A DNA stretch of 46,942 nt, taken from assembly GCA_024256285.1 (NCBI GenBank), contig JACGUG010000005.1:1-46942 (forward strand), read 5' to 3'. The notes under the pieces are model-generated. The model did no database searches. It saw nothing but the letters and a program-made list of their open reading frames with translations, and was not told the origin of the DNA. The position numbers and the translations under genes are program-made. Origin of the DNA: an archaeon (GTDB taxonomy: Archaea; Thermoproteota; Nitrososphaeria; Nitrososphaerales; JACAEJ01). Within the stretch, counting starts at the first letter, position 1, and each line of letters begins with the position of its first letter. This document shows positions 1 through 9,255 of the stretch, one piece after another.

Positions 1-124
1 CCATCGCAACGATACTTTAAATTTTTGGACTAAAAAAACTTTGGATTTGTAAAGGTCTCGACTTCATCCATTATAGTTAAGTAGGTGCCATAATGTAATG
101 TAATGATGTCTTGGTGGTCGTTCT

Positions 125-1234
125 TTGATCCCTATCAATGAACCCTTGATAAGTGAAGAGGAGAGAGTAGAAGTGATGAGGGTCCTGGATAGTGGCAGGC
201 TTACAGATTCCAGTTTGGAGGGGGGCTTTATGGTAAAAGAGTTCGAGAAGATTTTTGCCAACTTCGTTGGCGTTAAGTATGCAGTGGCTGTAAATTCTGG
301 TACCTCGGCATTACTCGCCTCTCTCTTATCACTGGATGTTGGTTATGGCGATGAGGTTCTCATGCCCTCCTTCACCTTCGTTGCTACAGCCAATGCGGTT
401 CTTGTTGCAGGTGCAAGACCAGTCTTTGTAGACATCGATCTAAATGACTACACCATTGATATAAGCGACCTTGAAAGAAAGATCAACAAAAGATGTAAAG
501 CGGTAATCCCTGTACATCTCTATGGCCATCCTGCCAATATGGACCCCATAATCGAATTGGCCAGAGAGCATGATCTATTCGTAATAGAGGATGCCGCCCA
601 GTCCCTTGGCGCTTCATATAAAGGGAGGCAGACTGGTGCGATTGGGGATCTAGGTTGCTTCAGCTTCTATCCTACCAAAGTTATAACATGTGGCGAGGGT
701 GGTGCTATAACGACTGACGATGAAGATCTGTATATTAAGTTGAAGATGGTTAGAAACCATGGGATAGTAAATGATTACAATTCAGAGGTATTGGGTCTTA
801 ATTTGAGGATGCCTGAAATTGGGGCTGCTTTGATCAAGGCACAGATGAAGAGGATCAACTCATTTTTAGAGGTGAGAAGAAAGAATGCAGAAAGGCTCTC
901 AGAATCCCTTGATGGTTTGGAAGGGATGAAGTTGCCGAGAGAGAAAGAGGGCTGTGTCCATAATTGGTATCTCTATACGATCTTTGTAGAGAAGAACCGA
1001 GATGAGGTATTGGAGAGCCTCAATAAAAGGGGAGTCGGAGCCACTGCTTACTATAGAACACCGGTGCATAAAACCGATCTTTACACCAGACTTGGTTATG
1101 GTAATATATCTCTCCCCAACACCATCTTGGCATCTGAGCATGTCGCATCTCTACCAGTTCACCCGGGGCTTGCAGATAGCGATCTTTCTGTTATAACCTC
1201 TTCGATCAGAGAAGCTATTAAAACCAACTTTTGA
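125..1234 (+). CDS. DegT/DnrJ/EryC1-family PLP-dependent sugar aminotransferase
   Basis: 369 aa ORF from TTG; INEPLI start, VNSGTSALLASLL, EDAAQSLGASYKGRQTGAIGDLGCFSFYPTKVITCGEGGAITT (PLP lysine region) typical of the family. Confidence 0.93.
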   Translation: MIPINEPLISEEERVEVMRVLDSGRLTDSSLEGGFMVKEFEKIFANFVGVKYAVAVNSGTSALLASLLSLDVGYGDEVLMPSFTFVATANAVLVAGARPVFVDIDLNDYTIDISDLERKINKRCKAVIPVHLYGHPANMDPIIELAREHDLFVIEDAAQSLGASYKGRQTGAIGDLGCFSFYPTKVITCGEGGAITTDDEDLYIKLKMVRNHGIVNDYNSEVLGLNLRMPEIGAALIKAQMKRINSFLEVRRKNAERLSESLDGLEGMKLPREKEGCVHNWYLYTIFVEKNRDEVLESLNKRGVGATAYYRTPVHKTDLYTRLGYGNISLPNTILASEHVASLPVHPGLADSDLSVITSSIREAIKTNF

Positions 1235-1254
1235 GATTCGATAGAGTGAGGTAA

Positions 1255-2034
1255 ATGGCACGAATCGCTGTATTGATCCCAACCTACAATGAACGTGATA
1301 ACATCTCTCTGCTTATAGATAAAGTCTTTAACAACTTCTCTGATGGAACCCACGATGTGCACATAGTAGTCATAGATGACAATAGCTCGGATGGGACGGG
1401 GTACATAGTGGCGAAGATTGCTGAGGTCAACGATCACGTCCACCTTTTATCTAGACCTGGCAAGTATGGATTGGGCTCAGCCTACATGGATGGCTTGAGA
1501 TGGTCTGATTCAAACCTTTCCCCAGATGTCTTTGTACAGATGGATGCTGATCTATCACACCCTCCTCACTACTTGCCAACTCTTGTAAAAGAGGCTCTTG
1601 AGGGACATGATGTAACAATAGGGTCGAGATACGTCGAAGGCGGCGGGTCTGTATCATGGTCATGGTATCGCAGAGTAATAAGTAGAGGTGCGAACTCGAT
1701 AGCACGTTTGATGCTCAGAATAAGGGAGAAAGATGCCACGAGTGGATTCAGGACCTTGAGCAGAAGGGCTGTTCACGCTCTACTTGACTTTGATTTAAGT
1801 AGCAAGGGCTACGCTTACCAGATCGAGAGTCTTTTCTTATACTCCACACTGGGATTGTCTATCAAGGAAGTTCCTATCTTATTTTTTGAGAGAAGAAAGG
1901 GAGAGACGAAACTCTCAATTTTGGAGATCTTGAACTTTGTCTATCTGCTTATGTTTATGAGCCTAACAAGATTCAAGGCATTAAAGCAGTTTAAGAACAT
2001 ATCGAGACATAGTAAGGGAAACTTCAAATATTAG
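1255..2034 (+). CDS. Family 2 glycosyltransferase, dolichyl/polyprenyl-phosphate mannosyltransferase-like
   Basis: 259 aa; IPTYNERDNI, VVIDDNSSDGT, QMDADLSHPP, GSRYVEGGG motifs. Confidence 0.92.
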   Translation: MARIAVLIPTYNERDNISLLIDKVFNNFSDGTHDVHIVVIDDNSSDGTGYIVAKIAEVNDHVHLLSRPGKYGLGSAYMDGLRWSDSNLSPDVFVQMDADLSHPPHYLPTLVKEALEGHDVTIGSRYVEGGGSVSWSWYRRVISRGANSIARLMLRIREKDATSGFRTLSRRAVHALLDFDLSSKGYAYQIESLFLYSTLGLSIKEVPILFFERRKGETKLSILEILNFVYLLMFMSLTRFKALKQFKNISRHSKGNFKY

Positions 2035-2054
2035 TACTATATAAAGAAAGTACC

Positions 2055-2231
2055 TTGAGCAACTCTGAGATCGAGAAAGTCTTTGGAGGGGTTGTATACG
2101 AGTGTGTCCGATGTGGCACAAGGGTTACGGCTGAGGAGCTGGCTCAACTGCCAGAGATCAAGTGCATCTGTGGGTACAGAGTACTTAAGAAGGTCAGACC
2201 GCCTATAGTCAAGCAGGTAAAAGCAGTCTGA
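2055..2231 (+). CDS. rpo12: DNA-directed RNA polymerase subunit Rpo12 (RpoP, RPB12-like zinc ribbon)
   Basis: 58 aa ORF missed by the track: MSNSEIEKVFGGVVYECVRCGTRVTAEELAQLPEIKCICGYRVLKKVRPPIVKQVKAV; CxxC...CxCGYRxLxKxRPP signature. Confidence 0.93.
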   Translation: MSNSEIEKVFGGVVYECVRCGTRVTAEELAQLPEIKCICGYRVLKKVRPPIVKQVKAV

Positions 2232-2359
2232 TCAACGAATATCGTCCTCCCAATTCTATTGTATGATGAGTCTATATGTAAAGCTTCGACTAATGTCGAT
2301 CAATCAATGATATAGGGAGATGATTAATTTACTTGCAACGTAGTGATCAGGCGATAAAT

Positions 2360-2467
2360 TTGAAGAGTTCTGAAGAAATAGGCATATCAGGCTATGGGGC
2401 ATACATCCCCATATACAGACTTCCTACAACCGAAGTGGCTAGAATTTGGCGAGGGGGAACCCTATAG
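2360..2467 (+). pseudogene. 5' remnant of archaeal 3-hydroxy-3-methylglutaryl-CoA synthase
   Basis: Frame from TTG 2360 reads [35 protein letters not shown], matching only the N-terminus of archaeal HMGCS (GIxGYGAYIPxYR...EIARxW), then loses homology and stops at 2467. Confidence 0.8.
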
Positions 2468-2622
2468 GCGCTACAGGTGTTTACCAGATAGCAGAAGCCC
2501 ATCTACAACTGACAGATCGAGCTGGGCAGAATCAGGTAGAAGGTGCGGAATTTGGGATGAGCCAGAATGTAGGCGGGATAGACACTACATCTATAATCCA
2601 TGTATTAAGGAGGGTTGCATGA
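2447..2622 (+). pseudogene. 3' remnant of archaeal acetoacetyl-CoA thiolase (SCP-x-like)
   Basis: Frame reads [59 protein letters not shown], the typical thiolase C-terminus, with no upstream thiolase sequence. Confidence 0.82.
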
Positions 2623-3013
2623 TGAGTATATCTTACTGGAGGATGAAAGATAGGTACTATAGACTCATGGGGTCCCTATGCAAAGCATGTGGGTCAGAGT
2701 TCTTCCCTTCTGTCTACAGGTGCAGAAAGTGTGGCTCCGAGGATTTGGTTGATAAAGAGATGCCAAAGACTGGGAAGGTCTTGACTTATACTGTCCTCCA
2801 CCAAGTTATGGATGGCTTTGAAGATGAAGAGCCTCTTCTTTTGGCGATAATAAGCCTCGATAACGGGGTCAAAGTTTTAGGGCAGATAGTAGATACACAG
2901 CCGGACCGGATTCAGACAGGTGACCTGTCAAGGCAGTCTTCAGAAGGGTAAGGGTTGATAAGAGAACAGGGCGGATAATGTATGGTTACAAATTCACTAA
3001 AATCGAAAATTGA
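2619..3013 (+). pseudogene. DUF35 OB-fold/zinc-ribbon protein of the HMGCS-thiolase operon, frameshifted near 2915-2930
   Basis: YWRMKDRYYRLMGSLCKACGSEFFPSVYRCRKCGS...VLGQIVDTQPDRIQTGD in one frame, then VKAVFRRVRVDKRTGRIMYGYKFTKIEN* in another frame to 3013; consistent with a 1-nt loss. Confidence 0.82.
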
Positions 3014-3098
3014 AAAAAGGTTTTGAAGATGGATATGAAAGAATTAATTTTATGATATCAGTCATATATCTTCTTTTTGATGTCACTTAAGTCATGTT

Positions 3099-3827
3099 GT
3101 GATAAGAATGGATCTTCCCCCAATCCTATTAGGTTGTAGCCCTTTCATCGGCGCAGGACAGTTCGGAGCGAAAGCATATTACTACTATCAGAAGTTTTAC
3201 CTTCAACCAAAGAATATGGTCAAGCTCTTTAAAAAGAGCTTCGATCTTGGTGTGAAATCGATTCAGCTCTTGTCCGATAGACCTGTTGACGCCCTTATCG
3301 AAGCATCCCGTACAGCAGGGGTGAATCCCTTTGTGATCTACTCAACAGACCTATCTGGAGTAGGGTTAAGGAGGACCTTAGAGAGGCTCAGGTCTTTAGA
3401 GCCCGAGGTCATCGCTGTACACGCAGGGATCGCAGATAGCTTCGATGTGAATGAGATTATGAAACGTATCGATATAGTAAGAGAATACGGTTCGATTGCT
3501 GGCATTGCTACTCACAGACCTGGCACAACTCTCCCATGGATAAAGGAGAAGAGAATACCAGTAGAGGTAATACTTGCACCTCTAAATCCGATAGGATACT
3601 GCATGGAGCCTGATTTTGAGACCAGTATGAAGGCGATAAGAGAGTGCTCACATAAGATTGTAGCTATAAAGCCACTAGCTGCTGGCAGATTGGCACCAAG
3701 AGAAGCCCTTAACTTCGTCTATAGTTATGTGGATAACGTTGCCGTTGGTATTGCATCTGGGGAAGAGATGAAGGAAACTTATGATGCTGCAGATATAGCC
3801 TTTAAAGAGAGAAAGGTTAGAGAGTAA
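3099..3827 (+). CDS. TIM-barrel protein, aldo/keto reductase-like
   Basis: 242 aa; LLGCSPFIGAGQFG start, VIAVHAGIAD, VAIKPLAAGRLAPREALNFVYS, VAVGIASGEEMKET. Confidence 0.6.
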   Translation: MIRMDLPPILLGCSPFIGAGQFGAKAYYYYQKFYLQPKNMVKLFKKSFDLGVKSIQLLSDRPVDALIEASRTAGVNPFVIYSTDLSGVGLRRTLERLRSLEPEVIAVHAGIADSFDVNEIMKRIDIVREYGSIAGIATHRPGTTLPWIKEKRIPVEVILAPLNPIGYCMEPDFETSMKAIRECSHKIVAIKPLAAGRLAPREALNFVYSYVDNVAVGIASGEEMKETYDAADIAFKERKVRE

Positions 3828-4137
3828 AGTAATATTATATAAAAAATCTAAAGACCGACCTTTATCGATAAACCATTATCATATTCTAATTCTTTTGATC
3901 GAATGGGCTGAAGGGTTTAAGGCTAAGCCAAGCCTATTTGGTGAGACATCAACTAGACTCAAAAATGACATAGGAGTGTGGTTCATATGATCACCGAACC
4001 GAATCAATTGTGAGAATGCCACAAGTACCTGATCAAGATCCAAAGAAACCAGAAGCAGACTTATCATCGCAATATACGTATTCTTATATATGATAAGTGA
4101 TAAAAAATCCAACTTTAGAAAATAGGAGAAGAACACC

Positions 4138-5100
4138 ATGAAGGCAGTTGTATATGAAAAATACGGTTCACCTGAAGTTCTTGAATTTAGAGAAATAGAA
4201 AAACCCACGGTCATGGAAGATGATGTACTCGTAAAAATTCATGCCGCATCCATGAATCCAATGGACGTGCATTTTCGAAGTGGCACTCCATTTATGGCCC
4301 GATTAATGACAGGTCTCCTAAAACCAAAGAGTAAGATATTGGGATTTGATTTTGCTGGGAAGATTGAGTCGGTGGGAGAAAACGTAGAGCAGTTTAAAAA
4401 AGACGATGATGTTTTTGGTTTGGTACCACCTGAGCGTGTTGATGGTGGTGCTAATGCAGAGTACGTATGTGTTTCTGAAAAAGATATAGCGTTAAAACCT
4501 GTTAATATGACCTATGAGCAAGCTGCGGCAGTTCCTGTTGCTGCTCCTATGGCACTACAAGGTCTTCGAGATAAGGGGAATATCAAACCTGGACAGAGAG
4601 TTCTTATCAATGGAGCATCTGGAGGCATTGGGACTTTCGCTGTTCAAATAGCTAAATCCTTCGGGGTAGAAGTCACTGGAGTATGTAGTACAAGGAATTT
4701 AGAGCTTGTAAAATCCATTGGAGCAGACGAGGTTATTGATTATACAAAGGAAGATTTCACAAAAAAGGATCAGAGTTATAATCTTATTTTCGATGTAGTA
4801 GCTAAAAACTCGTTTTCAAAATGTAAGAACGCCTTAACCCCCGAAGGAATATATGTTACAACTGCTTACGGGCCTAAGCTGCTTCTTCAAAAGTACTGGA
4901 CTTCAATGACCAGTAGTAAAAAAATGATTCCAATGTGGGGGAAACGCAGCAAGGAAGATCTAATTTTCCTCAGGGATCTTATTGAGGCCGGAAAAATAAC
5001 ATCTGTAATAGATAGGGTTTATCCGCTGAATGAAATTGCTGAAGCTCATCGGTATGTCGGAAAAGGACACGCAAGAGGAAAAGTAATCATAACTTTATAA
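4138..5100 (+). CDS. NAD(P)-dependent medium-chain dehydrogenase/reductase, quinone oxidoreductase-like
   Basis: 320 aa; MKAVVYEKYGSPEVLEFREIEKP, GFDFAGKIESVG, VLINGASGGIGTFAVQIAKSFG, RGKVIITL C-terminus. Confidence 0.93.
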   Translation: MKAVVYEKYGSPEVLEFREIEKPTVMEDDVLVKIHAASMNPMDVHFRSGTPFMARLMTGLLKPKSKILGFDFAGKIESVGENVEQFKKDDDVFGLVPPERVDGGANAEYVCVSEKDIALKPVNMTYEQAAAVPVAAPMALQGLRDKGNIKPGQRVLINGASGGIGTFAVQIAKSFGVEVTGVCSTRNLELVKSIGADEVIDYTKEDFTKKDQSYNLIFDVVAKNSFSKCKNALTPEGIYVTTAYGPKLLLQKYWTSMTSSKKMIPMWGKRSKEDLIFLRDLIEAGKITSVIDRVYPLNEIAEAHRYVGKGHARGKVIITL

Positions 5101-5284
5101 CATAACCCCAAACCCAACATCAGGCTGTGTCGATCTAGATGGGTGTTTCGGGTGACGCAATAACAACCTTTTTTATTTTTTTATGGTAAGACAGTCTTAA
5201 TGGTAGGTAAACTAGGGTAAGCTAAGGTATAGTTGTTCATTTAATATATTATTGAAAAGTAGGTTTAATATGTAATGGAGTAGA

Positions 5285-5802
5285 ATGTCAAAAACCAATC
5301 CTCTAGACGAACTCGAAAAATTACTTGAAGAAAGGTCTAAAGAGCGAGCGTCTCTTTTCAAGGCTTTTACTGCAGCCATTCCATCAATACGTCAGAGTAC
5401 TATAGGATGGTTTAAATTTGAAGTAGATGTCCTTTGGAAGGAAATGAATTTGCTTGAAGGAGTAATGCCTGAAGAAGTTTTGAATGGAAAATAAGACTGT
5501 CAGAGATACAAGATAAATTTGATAAATCTATCGGAACCATGGATAACATAGTCAAAGATGTAGAGGAAGGTAAAATAACCACTTTAGGGGAGATATACAA
5601 AGGTAAAAAATCAAAACCTTCATTTCCTACACTTCCGACCGAAGAAGAGAAAGCTGAAGACTTTGCTGCAAATTTATTAGAGATTTTCGATTCCGCATGG
5701 GATTTGGAAAAGCTAATTGACGAAGTTGAATCCGAAGCTAGGAGAACTTTGTTGTTAAGACGATTAGTCAAGATTGAGTTAGAAAGTAAGTACAAAGGTT
5801 AG
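5285..5802 (+). pseudogene. Hypothetical helical protein split into two frames (5285-5494 and about 5473-5802)
   Basis: ORF1 ends ...MPEEVLNGK*; the second frame is open upstream of its annotated ATG and reads IRLSEIQDKFDKSIGTMDNIVKDVEEGKITTLGEIYKG..., a plausible direct continuation. Confidence 0.55.
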
Positions 5803-5934
5803 ACTAAACTGATATAACTTCCAAAAATAAGGTGTTAGGGGCTATCAACCCGCCCCAATAAGTTGGGAGACGTTTATTAAAGCACCATTTTGGGGGCTTA
5901 ATTTATATTAGAGGGAATCTCGCCAAGAAATCTG

Positions 5935-7683
5935 TTGAACTTGACAAAAGAAAGTAAAGCTGAAAAGTTGACAGAATTGGCAAGAAGGCGAGGATTCTTC
6001 TGGCCAGCTCTAGAGCTCTATGGCGGCGTAAGCGGATTCTTATCCTTTGGAGAACTTGGCGTGAAGCTCAAGGAGAAGATCATCAGATTGTGGAGGGATT
6101 ATTTCGTTTACAGGCATGACTTTACCGAGGTCGATACACCTTTGATATCCCCCTACACGGTCTTCGAAGTATCAGGCCATGTAGAGAGCTTCAAAGACCC
6201 CATGGCAGAGTGCTCCAAATGTCATAGGAAGTTCAGAGCAGACCATCTTTTGATGGAATTCGGTCGCCATGTCCCAGAAAGGATGAGTATCGAGGATATG
6301 AAGAAAGAGTTGAACAAAGGAGATGTTAAGTGCAAAGAATGTGGTAACACGAAATGGGATGTAGGGCATTTCCTAACTATGTTCAGAACGACTATAGGAC
6401 CCTACAGCGAGAATGAAGGGTTCATGCGCCCTGAGACAGCTCAAGGTATGTTCACAGAGTTCAAGCGCCTTTATGAAGTATCGAGAGGTAAGATGCCTCT
6501 TGGTGTAGCGCAGATAGGGAAAGCCTTTAGGAATGAAATTTCGCCAAGGCAGGGCGTGATAAGGCTCAGAGAGTTCTCTATGATGGAAGTGGAGTTCTTC
6601 TTCGATCCATCAGACCCTGCTTGTCATCTTTTAGACCAAGTAGAAGATGAAGAGCTGAGGATACTGCCAGAGGAGACAGTCGCAAAGGGTATAGAAGAGC
6701 CCCTTGTTATGACTGTCAAAGAAGCTCTGAACAAAGGAGTGATAAAACAGGAGTGGCTTGCATACTTTATGGTACTGTCAAAGAAATTCTTAAGAAAACT
6801 CGGTATACCCGAGGATCAACAGAGGTTTTATGCAAAACTTCCTGGAGAGAGAGCCCATTATTCTGCCCAGACTTACGATCATGAAGTTCTCCTCGATAAG
6901 TTCGGGTGGGTCGAAGTGGCTGGGCATGCCTACAGAACGGATTATGACCTCAGCTCTCATATGAAGAAGAGCTCTGTCGACCTCTCTATTTCTGTGCAAC
7001 TAAAAGAGCCAATCAAAGTTAAGCGTCTGAAGATGAACATCGATGCAAAGAAGATCTGGAAGGCCTTCCCAGATAAGGTCAGTGGCATACTGAAAGGGTT
7101 ACATGGGATGAACCCAGAGGATGTGAAAAAGGAGATCGAAGATCTTGGAGCGGTAGTGGTCGAGGGGTGTAGATTGCCTATGGATGCAGTTGAATTTGTT
7201 GAGGTGGAAGAAGAGACGAAGGTCAGGCGTTTTATCCCTCACGTTGTAGAGCCAAGTTTTGGGATAGAGAGACTGATTTATGCTACACTCGAATATGCGT
7301 ACTGGGAGAAAGAAGAGCGAAGGGTCGTACTGAGAATTCTTCCATGCCTTGCCCCTATTCAAGCAGCAGTATTCCCATTGGTATCAAAGAAAAGATTGCA
7401 GAAAAAATCTCTGGCAGTACTAGAAGATTTGAGGAGGAGAGGGATCGATGTGATATACGACGATTCTGGCTCCATAGGTCGGAGGTATGCAAGGGCTGAT
7501 GAAATAGGTGTACCATTTTCCATAACGACAGACTATCAGACCTTAGATGATGATACTGTAACTGTGAGAGATAGAGATACATGGAAGCAGAAGAGGATTT
7601 CTGTTAAAGACCTCTCTGAATACCTCTTAGAGCTTTTACATTATAATTGTTCATTAGATGAGAGTAAAGAGAGTTATAGATGA
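5935..7683 (+). CDS. glyS: Glycyl-tRNA synthetase (archaeal/eukaryotic dimeric type)
   Basis: 582 aa; RRGFFWPALELYGGVSGF, FRTTIGPYSENEGFMRPETAQGMF, GVAQIGKAFRNEISPRQGVIRLREFSMMEVEFF, PHVVEPSFGIERL. Confidence 0.97.
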   Translation: MNLTKESKAEKLTELARRRGFFWPALELYGGVSGFLSFGELGVKLKEKIIRLWRDYFVYRHDFTEVDTPLISPYTVFEVSGHVESFKDPMAECSKCHRKFRADHLLMEFGRHVPERMSIEDMKKELNKGDVKCKECGNTKWDVGHFLTMFRTTIGPYSENEGFMRPETAQGMFTEFKRLYEVSRGKMPLGVAQIGKAFRNEISPRQGVIRLREFSMMEVEFFFDPSDPACHLLDQVEDEELRILPEETVAKGIEEPLVMTVKEALNKGVIKQEWLAYFMVLSKKFLRKLGIPEDQQRFYAKLPGERAHYSAQTYDHEVLLDKFGWVEVAGHAYRTDYDLSSHMKKSSVDLSISVQLKEPIKVKRLKMNIDAKKIWKAFPDKVSGILKGLHGMNPEDVKKEIEDLGAVVVEGCRLPMDAVEFVEVEEETKVRRFIPHVVEPSFGIERLIYATLEYAYWEKEERRVVLRILPCLAPIQAAVFPLVSKKRLQKKSLAVLEDLRRRGIDVIYDDSGSIGRRYARADEIGVPFSITTDYQTLDDDTVTVRDRDTWKQKRISVKDLSEYLLELLHYNCSLDESKESYR

Positions 7684-8514
7684 GATAGCACCGCTAAGGG
7701 TAGAGAGGAAGTTCACTACATTATTGTCCACGAGATTGAAACCTCTTAGTCTCTCTGTGGGCTTACCACAATGTCTTAAGTTCTCGGTAGTCTTCCCACA
7801 GACCTTACATAAACCGATCCTTTGAATCATAGCACCAAGGATGCTGTCTACGATACACCCTATAATGCCTCCTGCAGTTACTATAGTCAAGACCTTGATG
7901 GGTGAAGCCTCAACCATCCCAAGGAGTGTTGCCACTGCTCCGATGAAAAATGATGCAAAAAAGGCAGATATAGTCCCTATCGGAGTAACGCCACCCGATG
8001 TACCGATCGGAACCCTCTTCCTTAAGTTAGTTATAAGTTTGGGCTCTTGTTTGCTCAATAAACCTATCTCAGTAGCTAGGGTATCTGCCGTGGCTGAAGC
8101 CATCGCACCAAGAAAAGCCACCCCATAAATTCCTCCACCAAATAAGAATTCCGTGACTGCGAAGATGGCTGCAACTCCACCATTTGCCAAGGCATTGGGC
8201 CAACTCCTTACCCCTCCCTTTTCTTGAGCAAAGCCAAGTTTCTCCTTGTAGTTATATCTCAATCTTGTGAACTGGATGGAGACTACAAAGAAGATGATCA
8301 TTATTATGAACCAATACCAACCCCCGCCGATCAGGATCAGAGAACCTATCAAGATGCAAGCTATGGCGCCTCCAAAATCTACAGCTTTAGCTTTTAGAGC
8401 TATCAGTCCGATAGAAAATACAACTAGAAGATAGGTCATCACTTCTAGAGCTAAGGGCAACATCACTTGCCAATTCTTTACAGTTGAGTAGTCCCTCAAA
8501 TACTTTTTTATCAA
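7654..8514 (-). CDS. DUF92-family membrane protein (VTE6/phytyl-phosphate kinase-like superfamily)
   Basis: 286 aa, multi-TM; SWPNALANGGVAAIFAV, GAMASATADTLATEIGLLSK, PIGTSGGVTPIGTISAFFAS. Confidence 0.88.
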   Translation of the reverse strand: MIKKYLRDYSTVKNWQVMLPLALEVMTYLLVVFSIGLIALKAKAVDFGGAIACILIGSLILIGGGWYWFIIMIIFFVVSIQFTRLRYNYKEKLGFAQEKGGVRSWPNALANGGVAAIFAVTEFLFGGGIYGVAFLGAMASATADTLATEIGLLSKQEPKLITNLRKRVPIGTSGGVTPIGTISAFFASFFIGAVATLLGMVEASPIKVLTIVTAGGIIGCIVDSILGAMIQRIGLCKVCGKTTENLRHCGKPTERLRGFNLVDNNVVNFLSTLSGAISSITLFTLI

Positions 8515-9206
8515 TTATAATTTACCTAAAATATCCAAGAACGACTTTTCACTAGGCAAAGATGATAGAACCAAGATCATCCTTTCCTTTTCTGCAAGGT
8601 CTATTGCCAAGGGATCGACTACCTTTGGGCCGTGAAGAACAACCATTTTAGGCTTTAATTGTGAAACTCTGATCGCGACGAGGGGGGACCTACCTAGACC
8701 TACCTTTGTGAAGACCAGAACCCTCTCTGTAGTAGCACCGAAGATTCTATAAAACTCAAAGCCCGAAAGAGTGTATATCGCTTTTATGCTATCTAGGATG
8801 GTGTAACCGTAGATCTCTGAGTTGAGATACGCTTCACCCTCAAGAACTTGCCTTTTATCATCTCGGCTATCAAACTTGCACGAACAGGCCTCTTAAATTC
8901 CCCTATGGCTATTATTGTAGACTTATCTTTAGGCACCAAATTCCTCTCAAGAATCCGCTCATGTGTCTTGTCCAGCTTTATGAGTGCCTTCACATACTTC
9001 TTCACAAAGCCGACACCGGGTGAAGATCGCCTTCCACTTTCATAATCGCTCAGGACAGAGGGGGAGACCCCCATCTCTTTAGCAAGTTGAATCTGTTTGA
9101 TGTTGAGCCTCTTCCTCCAGACTTTTAAAGCGGTGCAGGGGTTTGGGCTTGCTACAACATTTCCAGCTATCCTTGCAAGAATTTCATCGTTATCAGAATC
9201 CATCAA
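8515..9206 (-). pseudogene. XRE-type HTH transcriptional regulator (COG1709-like) interrupted by a frameshift near 8850-8870
   Basis: N-part: VWRKRLNIKQIQLAKEMGVSPSVLSDYESGRRSSPG (HTH); other frame continues VLEGEAYLNSEIYGYTILDSIKAIYTLSGFEFYRIFGATTERVLVFTKVGLGRSPLVAIRVSQLKPKMVVLHGPKVVDPLAIDLAEKERMILVLSSL... to TAA at 8515-8517. Confidence 0.75.
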
Positions 9207-9255
9207 GTCTAGATTTATGGCTATGAATAATTAAATTTTGTCGAAATATATTACG

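Noticed and set aside
2260-2340. ATGATGA box-C-like motif suggesting a C/D box sRNA upstream of the HMGCS remnant
   Set aside because: No CTGA box D or C'/D' pair at suitable spacing.
3828-4137. Long intergenic stretch upstream of the quinone oxidoreductase-like gene, considered as a decayed gene
   Set aside because: No recognisable protein motif in any frame I read; the 111-aa antisense ORF there is not supported.
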